Of a DNA stretch of 10,236 nt, positions 1 to 6,099 are shown in pieces (position 1 is the first letter of the stretch; each line of letters opens with the position of its first letter). The stretch comes from Paracoccaceae bacterium (GTDB lineage Bacteria > Pseudomonadota > Alphaproteobacteria > Rhodobacterales > Rhodobacteraceae). The translations under genes were made by a program, and so were the position numbers. A model generated the notes under the pieces. It was given only the letters and a program-made list of their open reading frames with translations, searched no databases and had not been told where the DNA came from. Location of the stretch: assembly GCA_015485375.1 (NCBI GenBank), contig WFTU01000202.1, positions 1 to 10,236 on the forward strand, given 5' to 3'.

Positions 1-209
1 ATCGGATCGGCGGGGTTCTGGCCTGTTTGCAGACTCGCCTGCAGCTTTTGCAGTTGCGCCACGCCCTGCGCCCGCATCAGCCATGAGCCGATGATGGCCG
101 TCAGCACGACAATCGCGAGTGTGGGCCAGAGGCCGAGGATGCCGCCGACCTGAATGAATAGGCCGATTTCGATGATCGGAACCGCTACAAAGATTAAAAA
201 GAGCCACAT
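1..209 (-). CDS. fxsA: FxsA family membrane protein, N-terminal 69 residues (truncated by window edge)
   Basis: Reading the minus strand from the ATG at 209 gives an open frame of 69 codons that runs off the left edge. It starts MWLFLIFVAVPIIEIGLFIQ and continues with a second hydrophobic stretch (about residues 24-43) ending in GSWLMRAQG. This is the typical N-terminus of FxsA: a first membrane segment carrying the P-x-x-E-I motif, a glycine-containing turn, and a second membrane segment before the RxQG motif. FxsA is a small inner-membrane protein. The E. coli member is named for suppressing exclusion of phage T7 by the F plasmid, and its normal role is unknown. A GGAAAAG at 214-220 is a plausible ribosome binding site 4 bases upstream. 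The gene diverges from the Tim44-like gene. The C-terminal part is outside the window, so its full length cannot be judged. Confidence 0.9.
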   Translation of the reverse strand, partial: MWLFLIFVAVPIIEIGLFIQVGGILGLWPTLAIVVLTAIIGSWLMRAQGVAQLQKLQASLQTGQNPADP

Positions 210-312
210 AATGCTTTTCCAGTGTTTTCTTCGGGCCAATGGACTTGACCGCAGACAATGCTTACATAGGTGCATGCGGGGCCAAACGCTATTGTTGGGC
301 CGGAATTTTTTC

Positions 313-319
313 AAAGGGG
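313..319 (+). promoter_or_regulatory. Ribosome binding site deciding the start of the Tim44-like gene
   Basis: AAAGGGG lies 6 bases before the ATG at 326 and 9 before the adjacent in-frame ATG at 329. The frame is open back to 239, but only these ATGs have a strong site, and they place a membrane segment at the very N-terminus as the family expects. Confidence 0.65.
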
Positions 320-325
320 CGCTCC

Positions 326-991
326 ATGATGGGTTCGCAGTTGGTCCAGATTATTGTTCTTGCCGGTGTGGCACTGTTTCTGGTGTTACGTCTGAAGAAC
401 GTGTTGGGAACACGCGACGGTTACGAGGATCCGGTCAATCCGGCACCCGTTGAGTCAAACAAGTCATCCCGCAAATTCGATGTTATCGATGGTGGCGGCA
501 CGGATCACGATATTGCCGACCATATCGACCCTGACAGTGAATCCGCCAGGGCGCTGGCCGCGATGAAGCGGGTGGAACCGGGGTTCTCGGTCAATGAATT
601 CATGCGCGGGGCGCGGCAGGCATACGAAATGATCCTGATGGCGTTCGAAAAGGGCGATCTGGATTTTCTGGAGCAATATCTGGCGCCGGATGTTTACGAG
701 AGCTTTGCCACGGTTATCAAGGACCGGGCCGACAAGGGGTTGGCTGTCGATGCGACGTTCGTCGGTGTGCGCGAGTTGAAACTGCGCGAGGCGCATTTTG
801 ACGAGGAAAACCGCGAGGCGGAGATCACGTTGAAATTCGTTGGCGAGCTGACCTCGGTTGTTCGCGATGCGGATGGCAATATCGTCGAGGGCGATCCGCA
901 GACGATCAAGCGCCAGTCCGATGTCTGGACCTTCGCCCGCCTGATGGGCGGCGACAACCCGAACTGGCTGCTGGTCGGAACCGGCGGGTAA
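326..991 (+). CDS. Tim44-like domain protein with N-terminal membrane anchor
   Basis: A 221-residue protein. Residues 5-23 (SQLVQIIVLAGVALFLVLR in outline) form a single hydrophobic segment, followed by a charged and flexible linker of about 60-70 residues. The C-terminal 130 residues match the Tim44-like fold: SVNEFMRGARQAYEMILMAF, a GDLDFLEQYLAPDVYESF stretch, and an ending WTFARLMGGDNPNWLLVGTGG. In mitochondria the related domain of Tim44 tethers the import motor to the inner membrane. The function of bacterial members is poorly defined, but they are inner-membrane anchored with the domain outside the bilayer. I chose the ATG at 326 rather than upstream starts because of the ribosome binding site at 313-319 and the placement of the membrane segment; ATG 329 is equally possible. 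It is the first gene of an apparent three-gene transcript with the Smr and nuclease-fold genes and diverges from fxsA. Family assignment is confident; the role is not known. Confidence 0.88.
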   Translation: MMGSQLVQIIVLAGVALFLVLRLKNVLGTRDGYEDPVNPAPVESNKSSRKFDVIDGGGTDHDIADHIDPDSESARALAAMKRVEPGFSVNEFMRGARQAYEMILMAFEKGDLDFLEQYLAPDVYESFATVIKDRADKGLAVDATFVGVRELKLREAHFDEENREAEITLKFVGELTSVVRDADGNIVEGDPQTIKRQSDVWTFARLMGGDNPNWLLVGTGG

Positions 992-999
992 GGCGTGCT

Positions 1000-1608
1000 A
1001 TGGCACGGCGCAAACGGGGCAAGCTGAGCGAGGAAGATCGCGAAATCTGGTCGAAAGTTGCCCGGACGGCTGTGCCGCTACATCCAGTCAAACCGTCCGA
1101 GGCGGCATTCCACCCTGATCCACCGGTTGCGCCAATGGCGGGAAAACCGGTGAAACAGCCGCTCCGGCCGCTGACCCGTATCGGCGGGCAGGTGCAGGAG
1201 GCGCGGGTGACCGTCAATCGGGCCACAGATCCGATGCGCGCGGCTGAAATCCCCGGAAACCAGATGGACCGGCGCAATTTCGAGCGTTTGCGCAAGGGCA
1301 AGATGCGCCCTGATGCGCGGCTCGATCTGCACGGCATGACCGCGGCGCAGGCGCATGGAGAGTTGACGGCGTTTATTCATCGCTGCCACGCGGCGGGAAA
1401 ACGGTTGGCACTGGTGATTACCGGCAAGGGCAATACGATGCGCGAGGAAGAGGGCATCATGCCCACCCGTCAGGGATTATTGCGTCATAGTCTGCCGCAC
1501 TGGCTGGACGCGCCGCATTTGCGGCCTATGATTCTGGAAATCACACCGGCCCATGCGCGCCACGGCGGCGGCGGGGCCTATTATGTTTATTTGCGGCGGA
1601 AACGCTGA
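1000..1608 (+). CDS. Smr-domain protein (putative DNA endonuclease)
   Basis: A 202-residue protein whose C-terminal half is an Smr domain, the domain also found at the end of MutS2. The diagnostic motifs are LDLHGMT at residues 108-114, a TGKG turn near 141-144, and the C-terminal glycine-rich loop RHGGGGAYYVYLRRKR at 187-202. Smr domains nick or cleave nucleic acids, and the LDxH motif belongs to the active region. The first 100 residues are basic, proline-rich and low in recognisable structure, as in other proteobacterial stand-alone Smr proteins. The gene starts 8 bases after the Tim44-like stop codon and ends 16 bases before the next start, so it is very probably co-transcribed and perhaps translationally coupled. 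Its ribosome binding site is weak (a TAAGG that overlaps the preceding stop), which fits coupling. The substrate in vivo cannot be told from the sequence. Confidence 0.88.
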   Translation: MARRKRGKLSEEDREIWSKVARTAVPLHPVKPSEAAFHPDPPVAPMAGKPVKQPLRPLTRIGGQVQEARVTVNRATDPMRAAEIPGNQMDRRNFERLRKGKMRPDARLDLHGMTAAQAHGELTAFIHRCHAAGKRLALVITGKGNTMREEEGIMPTRQGLLRHSLPHWLDAPHLRPMILEITPAHARHGGGGAYYVYLRRKR

Positions 1609-1612
1609 AACC

Positions 1613-1619
1613 GGAGGGG
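1613..1619 (+). promoter_or_regulatory. Ribosome binding site deciding the start of the nuclease-fold gene
   Basis: GGAGGGG lies 5 bases before the ATG at 1625. The frame is open further upstream to an ATG at 1553 inside the Smr gene, but that start has no comparable site and would add 24 residues that read as antisense-like filler before the conserved fold. Confidence 0.7.
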
Positions 1620-1624
1620 CGCTG

Positions 1625-2443
1625 ATGGCGGGGCAGAAATCCTATGGTCTGGAAACGCGGGTGAAGGTTCTGACGTGGAACCTGTGGTGGAAATTCGGAC
1701 CTTGGCAGGAGCGGAAACCGGCGATTCTGGCGACGTTGAAGGAACTGGATGCGGATATAATCTGCTTGCAGGAAATCTGGAACGACGGAGATGGCAATCT
1801 GGCCGCCGATCTGGCGGAGGCGCTGGGCTACCAACATGTATACGCCGAAAGCATGGTTATGAACGACACCGGTTTCGGGAACGCCATCCTGTCGCGCTGG
1901 TCGATTGCGGAGAGCGACTCGGTGGAGTTGTTCGGGCGGGCGGAATCCGGCGAGGGGCGTGTTGGTCTCTATGCGTTGGTCAACGGACCGCGCGGCGATA
2001 TTCCGGTGTTTTGCACCCATTTGAACCACCGGTATGAACACAGCCATATCCGGCAGAAACAGGTGACTGATCTTGCGCGGTTTGTCGATAGCAAGCGGCC
2101 ATGGAAATTCCCGCCGGTGCTGTGTGGCGATTTCAATGCGGAGCCGGAGTCCGACGAAATGCGGATGCTGGTCGGACTGACCACCTGTCCGGTAGAGGAT
2201 CTGTGTTTTGTCGATGCCTGGAACGTCGCCGGAGACCGTAGCGACGGGTTTACATGGTCCAACACCAATCCCTATGCGGTGGAGGAGTTCGAACCGGACC
2301 GGCGGATCGACTATATTCTTATCGGGCATCCGAAGTATCGCGGTGCCGGTCATGTCACGGATTGTGTGGTGACAGGGGATCGCGCTGTGGACGGGGTGAT
2401 GCCGAGCGACCACTTCGGATTGCTGGCGAAGCTGCGCTACTAA
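1625..2443 (+). CDS. Endonuclease/exonuclease/phosphatase (EEP) family hydrolase
   Basis: A 272-residue protein with the complete set of EEP-fold (exonuclease III / DNase I / sphingomyelinase superfamily) metal and catalytic motifs in order: TWNLWW with Asn19, CLQEIW with Glu50, THLNHR with His132, CGDFNAEPES with Asp169 and Asn171, RIDYIL with Asp229, and SDHFGLLA with Asp262 and His263. Members hydrolyse phosphodiester bonds in DNA, RNA, phospholipids or inositol phosphates with a divalent metal. No signal peptide is visible, so the protein is probably cytosolic. I cannot name the substrate; the conserved WW and HLNHR context does not by itself separate a nuclease from a phosphatase. It is the last gene of the Tim44-like / Smr set, 16 bases after the Smr stop, and is followed at once by a terminator hairpin. 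An intact active site suggests a functional enzyme. Confidence 0.9.
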   Translation: MAGQKSYGLETRVKVLTWNLWWKFGPWQERKPAILATLKELDADIICLQEIWNDGDGNLAADLAEALGYQHVYAESMVMNDTGFGNAILSRWSIAESDSVELFGRAESGEGRVGLYALVNGPRGDIPVFCTHLNHRYEHSHIRQKQVTDLARFVDSKRPWKFPPVLCGDFNAEPESDEMRMLVGLTTCPVEDLCFVDAWNVAGDRSDGFTWSNTNPYAVEEFEPDRRIDYILIGHPKYRGAGHVTDCVVTGDRAVDGVMPSDHFGLLAKLRY

Positions 2444-2448
2444 CGAAA

Positions 2449-2478
2449 AAGGCCCGCTGCATTTGAGCAACGGGCCTT
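2449..2478. terminator. Bidirectional hairpin terminator between convergent genes
   Basis: The arms AAGGCCCG (2449-2456) and CGGGCCTT (2471-2478) pair perfectly over 8 bp. Inside, 2457 faces 2470 (C against A on the plus strand) and TGC/GCA add three more pairs around a 6-base loop. On the minus strand the stem is followed by TTT (five T in a row counting the end of the stem), a good tail for the DUF2125-like transcript. On the plus strand only a weak TTT follows after CGG. It starts 5 bases after the EEP stop codon and 19 bases beyond the minus-strand stop codon. Confidence 0.85.
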
Positions 2479-2497
2479 CGGTTTGTCTGGATCCGGC

Positions 2498-3958
2498 TTA
2501 CTGGATCGGCTGGCCGTTTGCCAGAATGCCATTCTCGGTAAAGGTGATTTCCGAGATGAACTGGTCCGGATTGTCGCCCGGTTTGCCAAAGGCCATCATG
2601 ATCCCGAGAACCATACCGACCTGCATCTGGTCAACCAGACCAAGCGCTACCAGTTTGTTGGCCAACCCGTTGATGCCGTTCAGGTCGACGTTGACGCCGC
2701 CCAGCGGCATCGGGATCGGGCCGTCGTTGTTGAAGGTCAGTGCGCCGTCCATCTGTGCGGATGCACCGCCGATGGCCAGCAGGAACTGGTTTACATCGAG
2801 GCTGAAGATTTTTCCGGCCTGGGTGGGATCGCCACCGGCCGCAGCAACCATGGCGTCAATCTGGACCATTGCTTCAAGGTCGATATCGATCTGCGCCGGA
2901 TCGCGCGGGATAGTTTTACCCGGGTCGATCATGGACCAGAGGCCTTCGCCAACGGTCAGATCGGCCAGCAGCAAACGCACAGTGGCTTCGTCCGGTGCAT
3001 CGGCGGAATTGACGGGAACCACGAACTTCATGCCGATTTCCCCGATGCCGAGGTCAACCGGCGGGAACGGCATGCCGGCGCCCGGAGTGATGGTCATCTG
3101 CAGGCTGTCGCCCTGAACGTCATAGGTAAAGGTGCCGTCAATCATCTCGACCAGTGCGGTTGATGCGCCGGAAGTACCGGCCATGCCAAAGGCCGCTTCG
3201 GGGCTGTCGACGGAAACATCGAAGGTGGATGCGCCGCTGGCCATTTTGATCCGCGCGGATTTCGACCCGTCAAGATAACCCATGGCGTCGTTCTCGTCTT
3301 TCGGAACGTCGAAGGCGAATTCTGCCGATGCGCCTTCGCTGGTCTGTTCGGCTTTCTGGGACTGGCCATCGACGGTGATGTCATAGGTTACGTCGAATTT
3401 GGAGATATCGAGCGATCCCTCGACACGTTTGTCGGCCTCGGCGGCAACCATGCTGAAATTGATGCTTCCGAAATCGGCATTCAGGTCGCGCATGAACGCG
3501 CTGGCGGGGTCGCCACCTTCAACGCGGAACGAATCGGCTTTGAACTCGACGGTAATATCATCGTTGCTCATGGCTTCGCGCAGCACGGCGTTGGTGGTGA
3601 ATTCCATGCCGGAGGTCAGGAATTCCATGGTGAACTCGCCACCTTCCTTGGTGCTCTCTATTTTGATGGTGTCGGCGACCGTGAAGGTTACAACCGAAGG
3701 ATCGGCGGCCGACGGCACACCCTTGAGCCATGCGGTTGTTAGTGTGGAACTGCCGTTCGGGGACACGATGGTCACGTTCCGGTATTCCACGCTACCGTCG
3801 TTTCCGGTGATGCGGTCATCGTAGGTTACCTGCGATCCGTCGTCGATCATGCCGCGGACCATGAGGTCCAGCGTGGTCTCCAGAGAGTTCTGCGCGAGGG
3901 CAAACGATGTGCTGCCCAATAGCGCAAGTGCGGTTGTTGTTACGCCAAGCTTATTCAT
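2498..3958 (-). CDS. Exported DUF2125-like protein
   Basis: A 486-residue protein with a clear Sec signal peptide: MNK, hydrophobic core at residues 5-20, and an ALA cleavage motif at 20-22, leaving a mature chain of about 464 residues. No further membrane segment is seen. The mature part is acidic, rich in Asp, Gly, Ser and Thr with many alternating hydrophobic stretches, and I see no cysteine, consistent with a mostly beta-strand periplasmic or surface protein. The C-terminus (a FGKPGDNPDQFISEI stretch and ending NGQPIQ) resembles what I recall of DUF2125 proteins common in Rhodobacterales; their function is unknown. The ATG at 3958 has AGGAG at 3969-3973, 10 bases upstream, and a plausible promoter at 3995-4023, so it is probably transcribed on its own. 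A terminator follows its stop codon. The family name is from memory of its shape and C-terminus and is less certain than the export prediction. Confidence 0.75.
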   Translation of the reverse strand: MNKLGVTTTALALLGSTSFALAQNSLETTLDLMVRGMIDDGSQVTYDDRITGNDGSVEYRNVTIVSPNGSSTLTTAWLKGVPSAADPSVVTFTVADTIKIESTKEGGEFTMEFLTSGMEFTTNAVLREAMSNDDITVEFKADSFRVEGGDPASAFMRDLNADFGSINFSMVAAEADKRVEGSLDISKFDVTYDITVDGQSQKAEQTSEGASAEFAFDVPKDENDAMGYLDGSKSARIKMASGASTFDVSVDSPEAAFGMAGTSGASTALVEMIDGTFTYDVQGDSLQMTITPGAGMPFPPVDLGIGEIGMKFVVPVNSADAPDEATVRLLLADLTVGEGLWSMIDPGKTIPRDPAQIDIDLEAMVQIDAMVAAAGGDPTQAGKIFSLDVNQFLLAIGGASAQMDGALTFNNDGPIPMPLGGVNVDLNGINGLANKLVALGLVDQMQVGMVLGIMMAFGKPGDNPDQFISEITFTENGILANGQPIQ

Positions 3959-3994
3959 TTCAATATGACTCCTGCAGGTAAAGATTACCCGGGC

Positions 3995-4023
3995 ATGATA
4001 ACGGGCGCACGCTTAACGGGCAA
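3995..4023 (-). promoter_or_regulatory. Predicted sigma-70-type promoter of the DUF2125-like gene
   Basis: On the minus strand TTGCCC (4018-4023) and TATCAT (3995-4000) are separated by exactly 17 bases. Transcription would start near 3988, about 30 bases before the ATG at 3958. The site lies in the 108-base gap between the SH3 and DUF2125-like genes, which are on the same strand. Confidence 0.45.
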
Positions 4024-4030
4024 TGAACAT

Positions 4031-4045
4031 ATTGGACCAATTGGT
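4031..4045. other. Overlapping short palindromes upstream of the -35 element
   Basis: ATTGGACCAAT (4031-4041, palindromic around a central A) overlaps ACCAATTGGT (4036-4045, perfect 10-base palindrome), so a CCAAT/ATTGG unit appears three times in 15 bases. It sits 8 bases upstream of the predicted -35 of the DUF2125-like gene, where an activator or repressor could bind. No regulator can be named, and chance occurrence is possible. Confidence 0.25.
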
Positions 4046-4066
4046 AATAATGCGGGTGGTCGGTGG

Positions 4067-4582
4067 TTATTCGCGTATCTCGGTTGCGCTAACACCCCAG
4101 ATTTCGGATTTCCGGATCCAGCCGTCAATTTTGTCCACCTCGATCTCGCACCAGTCGATGGTGCAGGCGCCGAGCGAGGCAATTACGCCCTTTTCCACCA
4201 GCGCAACGACGGCGGCGGATTCGGCCGGTTTTTTCCGAACGGGTGCGCGCTGGGCGCGCACAACGATGGTGCGATGGCCGCTGAGCAAAGCGTAGTGCAT
4301 CCAGCCGCCCGCGCCGTCTTCGTCCTGAACGCGTCGCCAGTTCTCGAACTCGGCGGTTACCAGCAGCGGCGTGCCTTTTCTCGTTAGAATCCAGTCGATA
4401 CGGTGGGATTGGCTCGGCCCGCGCCGGACGTATCCGTCGTCGACCTTCAGGCTGACAAAGCGCGGCAAGGGCAGGTTGGTAACCGGGCCGAGGGTGGAGG
4501 TTTCCTGCGCGCCGGGGCTTCCGGCGACTGCGAGCAGCATGCCGAAAACGACCAACCGGATGATTGCAAACCTGCGTAACAA
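4067..4582 (-). CDS. Exported protein with two bacterial SH3-like repeats
   Basis: A 171-residue protein with an N-terminal signal sequence (basic LRR, hydrophobic core at 6-20, likely cleavage after AVA at 18-20 or after A25). The mature chain has a conserved lead-in GPVTNLPLPRFVSLK and two SH3_4-type repeats: residues 51-108 (YVRRGPSQSHRIDWIL, NWRRV, GGWMHYALLSG) and 115-164 (PVRKKP, GVIASLGACTIDWCEI, GWIRKSEIWGV). The repeats show the usual R-x-G/K-P, W-x-x-V and GW-x-x features of periplasmic SH3 domains, which bind peptidoglycan or partner proteins. Cys140 and Cys145 could form a disulfide in the periplasm. The start codon appears to be TTG at 4582: no ATG, GTG or other TTG precedes it in frame, and the next ATG (residue 15) would destroy the signal peptide. 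It diverges from the 2-hydroxyacid dehydrogenase, a pairing I recall from other alphaproteobacteria. The exact role is unknown. Confidence 0.85.
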   Translation of the reverse strand: MLRRFAIIRLVVFGMLLAVAGSPGAQETSTLGPVTNLPLPRFVSLKVDDGYVRRGPSQSHRIDWILTRKGTPLLVTAEFENWRRVQDEDGAGGWMHYALLSGHRTIVVRAQRAPVRKKPAESAAVVALVEKGVIASLGACTIDWCEIEVDKIDGWIRKSEIWGVSATEIRE

Positions 4583-4620
4583 AATGAATTCCCAGCCTGT
4601 AAACCTGCGTGCGGCCGGAA

Positions 4621-4628
4621 ATTATATT
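4621..4628. promoter_or_regulatory. AT-rich element with a possible -10 box in the divergent intergenic region
   Basis: The minus strand reads a perfect TATAAT at 4621-4626, about 39 bases before the TTG start of the SH3 gene. No good -35 lies 16-18 bases upstream, where the sequence is a run of G. The plus strand overlaps with TATATT (4623-4628), also without a clear -35, ahead of the dehydrogenase gene. The rest of the gap between the two starts holds a C-rich tract (4638-4649). Confidence 0.25.
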
Positions 4629-4697
4629 TTTCCGTTTCCCCGCCCCCCCTTTGCTGGCATGTTAGGAGAAAGTTTTCAAGTCGAGGACACCTTTGAA

Positions 4698-5684
4698 ATG
4701 CCGAACAAAGCCCTGAAAGTCATCGTCACCCGCCGCCTTCCCGAACCCGTCGAAACCCGTATGCGAGAACTTTTCGATGTGGAGTTGAACGAATCGGACG
4801 AAAAAATGGGCGCGGAAGCGCTGGGCGATGCGATGAAACGGGCCGATGTGCTGGTGCCGACTCTCGGAGATGTGATCGACCAGAAAATGCTGGCACAGGC
4901 GGGGGAGAGCCTGCGGCTGATCGCGAACTACGGCGCGGGGTTCGACCACATCGACGTGCAGACTGCCTTGCAGCGCGGGATTATGGTGTCGAATACGCCG
5001 GGGGTTCTGACCGACGACACCGCCGATATGACCATGGCGATGATCCTGTCGGTTCCGCGGCGTTTGCGCGAGGGAAATATCCTGATGCAGCGCGGCGAGT
5101 GGACGGGATGGTCCCCGACGGCGCTGATGGGGCACCGGATCGGTGGCAAGCGGTTGGGAATTCTCGGCATGGGCCGGATCGGACAGGCTGTGGCGCGCCG
5201 CGCCAAGGCCTTCGGTCTGCAGGTGCATTACCACAATCGGCGCCGTTTGCACCCCGAGACCGAAGCGGATCTGGAGGCAACCTATTGGGAGAGCCTCGAC
5301 CAGATGCTGGCGCGGGTCGATATCCTGTCGATCCATTGTCCGCACACGCCCGGAACATTCCATTTGCTGAACGCACGGCGGCTGAAACTGATGAAGCCTT
5401 CGGCCTATATCATCAACACCGCGCGCGGAGAGATTATCGACGAAAACGCCCTGACCCGTATGCTGCGCGCTGGCGAACTGGCCGGCGCGGGGTTGGATGT
5501 TTTCGAACACGGCAACGATATCAACCCGCGCCTGAAGGGGCTGGATAACGTGCTGCTGCTGCCGCACATGGGCTCGGCCACCGTCGAGGGGCGGATAGAA
5601 ATGGGCGAGAAGGTGATTATCAACATCAAGACGTTCGCCGACGGACACCGTCCGCCGGATCAGGTCGTGCCGGCGATGTTGTGA
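4698..5684 (+). CDS. D-isomer-specific 2-hydroxyacid dehydrogenase (glyoxylate/hydroxypyruvate reductase type)
   Basis: A 328-residue protein, normal length for the family. An N-terminal substrate domain (VTRRLPEPVETRM, YGAGFDHID, SNTPGVLTDDTADM) is followed by a Rossmann domain with GMGRIG at 157-162. After the second strand comes HNRRR (179-183) instead of an acidic residue, which points to NADP(H). Substrate-orienting Arg243 (NTARGEIID) and catalytic His290 (LPHMGSAT) are present, but the position of the usual catalytic Glu in the V-F-E-x-E-P motif is Gly272 (DVFEHGNDINP). Members reduce glyoxylate or hydroxypyruvate, or oxidise D-2-hydroxyacids, in the cytosol. I chose ATG 4698 because GAGGA lies at 4683-4687 and homologues begin close to the VTRRLPEP motif; an in-frame ATG at 4659 would add 13 residues. 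It stands alone on the plus strand, divergent from the SH3 gene and convergent with trxA. The exact substrate is not decided by the sequence. Confidence 0.9.
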   Translation: MPNKALKVIVTRRLPEPVETRMRELFDVELNESDEKMGAEALGDAMKRADVLVPTLGDVIDQKMLAQAGESLRLIANYGAGFDHIDVQTALQRGIMVSNTPGVLTDDTADMTMAMILSVPRRLREGNILMQRGEWTGWSPTALMGHRIGGKRLGILGMGRIGQAVARRAKAFGLQVHYHNRRRLHPETEADLEATYWESLDQMLARVDILSIHCPHTPGTFHLLNARRLKLMKPSAYIINTARGEIIDENALTRMLRAGELAGAGLDVFEHGNDINPRLKGLDNVLLLPHMGSATVEGRIEMGEKVIINIKTFADGHRPPDQVVPAML

Positions 5685-5698
5685 GGATCAGACACGGA

Positions 5699-5727
5699 AA
5701 AGGACCGCAGCAAAGCTACGGCCCTTT
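5699..5727. terminator. Bidirectional hairpin terminator between the dehydrogenase and trxA
   Basis: AAAGGACCG (5699-5707) pairs with CGGCCCTTT (5719-5727) except for A5704 against C5722 on the plus strand, which becomes a G-U wobble in minus-strand RNA. An AGC/GCT pair inside extends the stem around an AAA loop. Short T runs flank both ends (TTTCTGT on plus, TTTTCC on minus). It lies between the dehydrogenase stop at 5684 and the trxA stop at 5746. Confidence 0.8.
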
Positions 5728-5745
5728 CTGTAAAACCGGTCCGGT

Positions 5746-6066
5746 CTAGACGTTTTCGTCGATCCAGCCCTTCAGCGTCGCCTTCGGGGCTGCGCCGATT
5801 TTGTTGGAAACGACCTTGCCGCCGCTGAACATGAACAGGGCCGGAATGCCGCGAACGCCCATCTGGCTCGGCATGCCGGGGTTTTCATCGACGTTCAGTT
5901 TGGCAATTTTGATTTTGCCTTCGTATTCTTCGGAAAGCTCTTCGAGAGCCGGGCCGATCTGCTTGCAGGGGCCGCACCACTCTGCCCAGAAATCCACGAT
6001 CACGGGGACATCGGAGTTCAATACTTCTTCGGCGAAGGTGCTGTCGGTTACTTTGACGGTGGCCAT
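5746..6066 (-). CDS. trxA: Thioredoxin
   Basis: A 106-residue single-domain thioredoxin, the standard length. The active site WCGPCK has Cys31 and Cys34; the buried Asp25 in VDFWAEW, the cis-proline Pro75 in GVRGIPALFMF, and the C-terminal GG-K and W-I motifs are all in place. There is no signal peptide, so it is the cytosolic disulfide reductase, kept reduced by thioredoxin reductase and serving ribonucleotide reductase, peroxide and methionine sulfoxide repair enzymes. The ATG at 6066 has a strong ribosome binding site (AGGAGAAG, 6071-6078). It begins 58 bases after the addA stop codon on the same strand, the addB-addA-trxA order I recall as common in alphaproteobacteria, so it may be transcribed both from the add promoter and from its own promoter in the gap. 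A terminator follows. Confidence 0.97.
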   Translation of the reverse strand: MATVKVTDSTFAEEVLNSDVPVIVDFWAEWCGPCKQIGPALEELSEEYEGKIKIAKLNVDENPGMPSQMGVRGIPALFMFSGGKVVSNKIGAAPKATLKGWIDENV

Positions 6067-6099
6067 CTGGCTTCTCCTGAATAAATGTAAGTTGAGCGT

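Noticed and set aside
210..325. Divergent promoters between fxsA and the Tim44-like gene
   Set aside because: A TTGACC at 245-250 looks like a -35, but no acceptable -10 lies 16-18 bases downstream, and no paired elements were found on the minus strand either.
154..453. Plus-strand open frame across the fxsA / Tim44-like intergenic region
   Set aside because: It overlaps both the FxsA N-terminus and the Tim44-like membrane segment in other frames and has no recognisable content.
1541..2470. 309-codon minus-strand open frame opposite the EEP-fold gene
   Set aside because: The plus strand has all six EEP motifs in order; the opposite frame has none, and its 5' end runs through the terminator hairpin.
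2463..3163. Two plus-strand open frames of about 220 codons opposite the DUF2125-like gene
   Set aside because: The minus-strand frame has a signal peptide, ribosome binding site, promoter and terminator; the plus-strand frames overlap each other and start inside or next to the terminator.
4638..4649. C-rich tract as a phase-variable repeat
   Set aside because: The longest pure run is seven C, and it lies upstream of the preferred dehydrogenase start, away from any good promoter spacer; there is no evidence that length change would switch a gene.
4662..5648. 328-codon minus-strand open frame opposite the 2-hydroxyacid dehydrogenase
   Set aside because: It is the mirror of a well-conserved enzyme; the translation is His- and Gln-rich without motifs.
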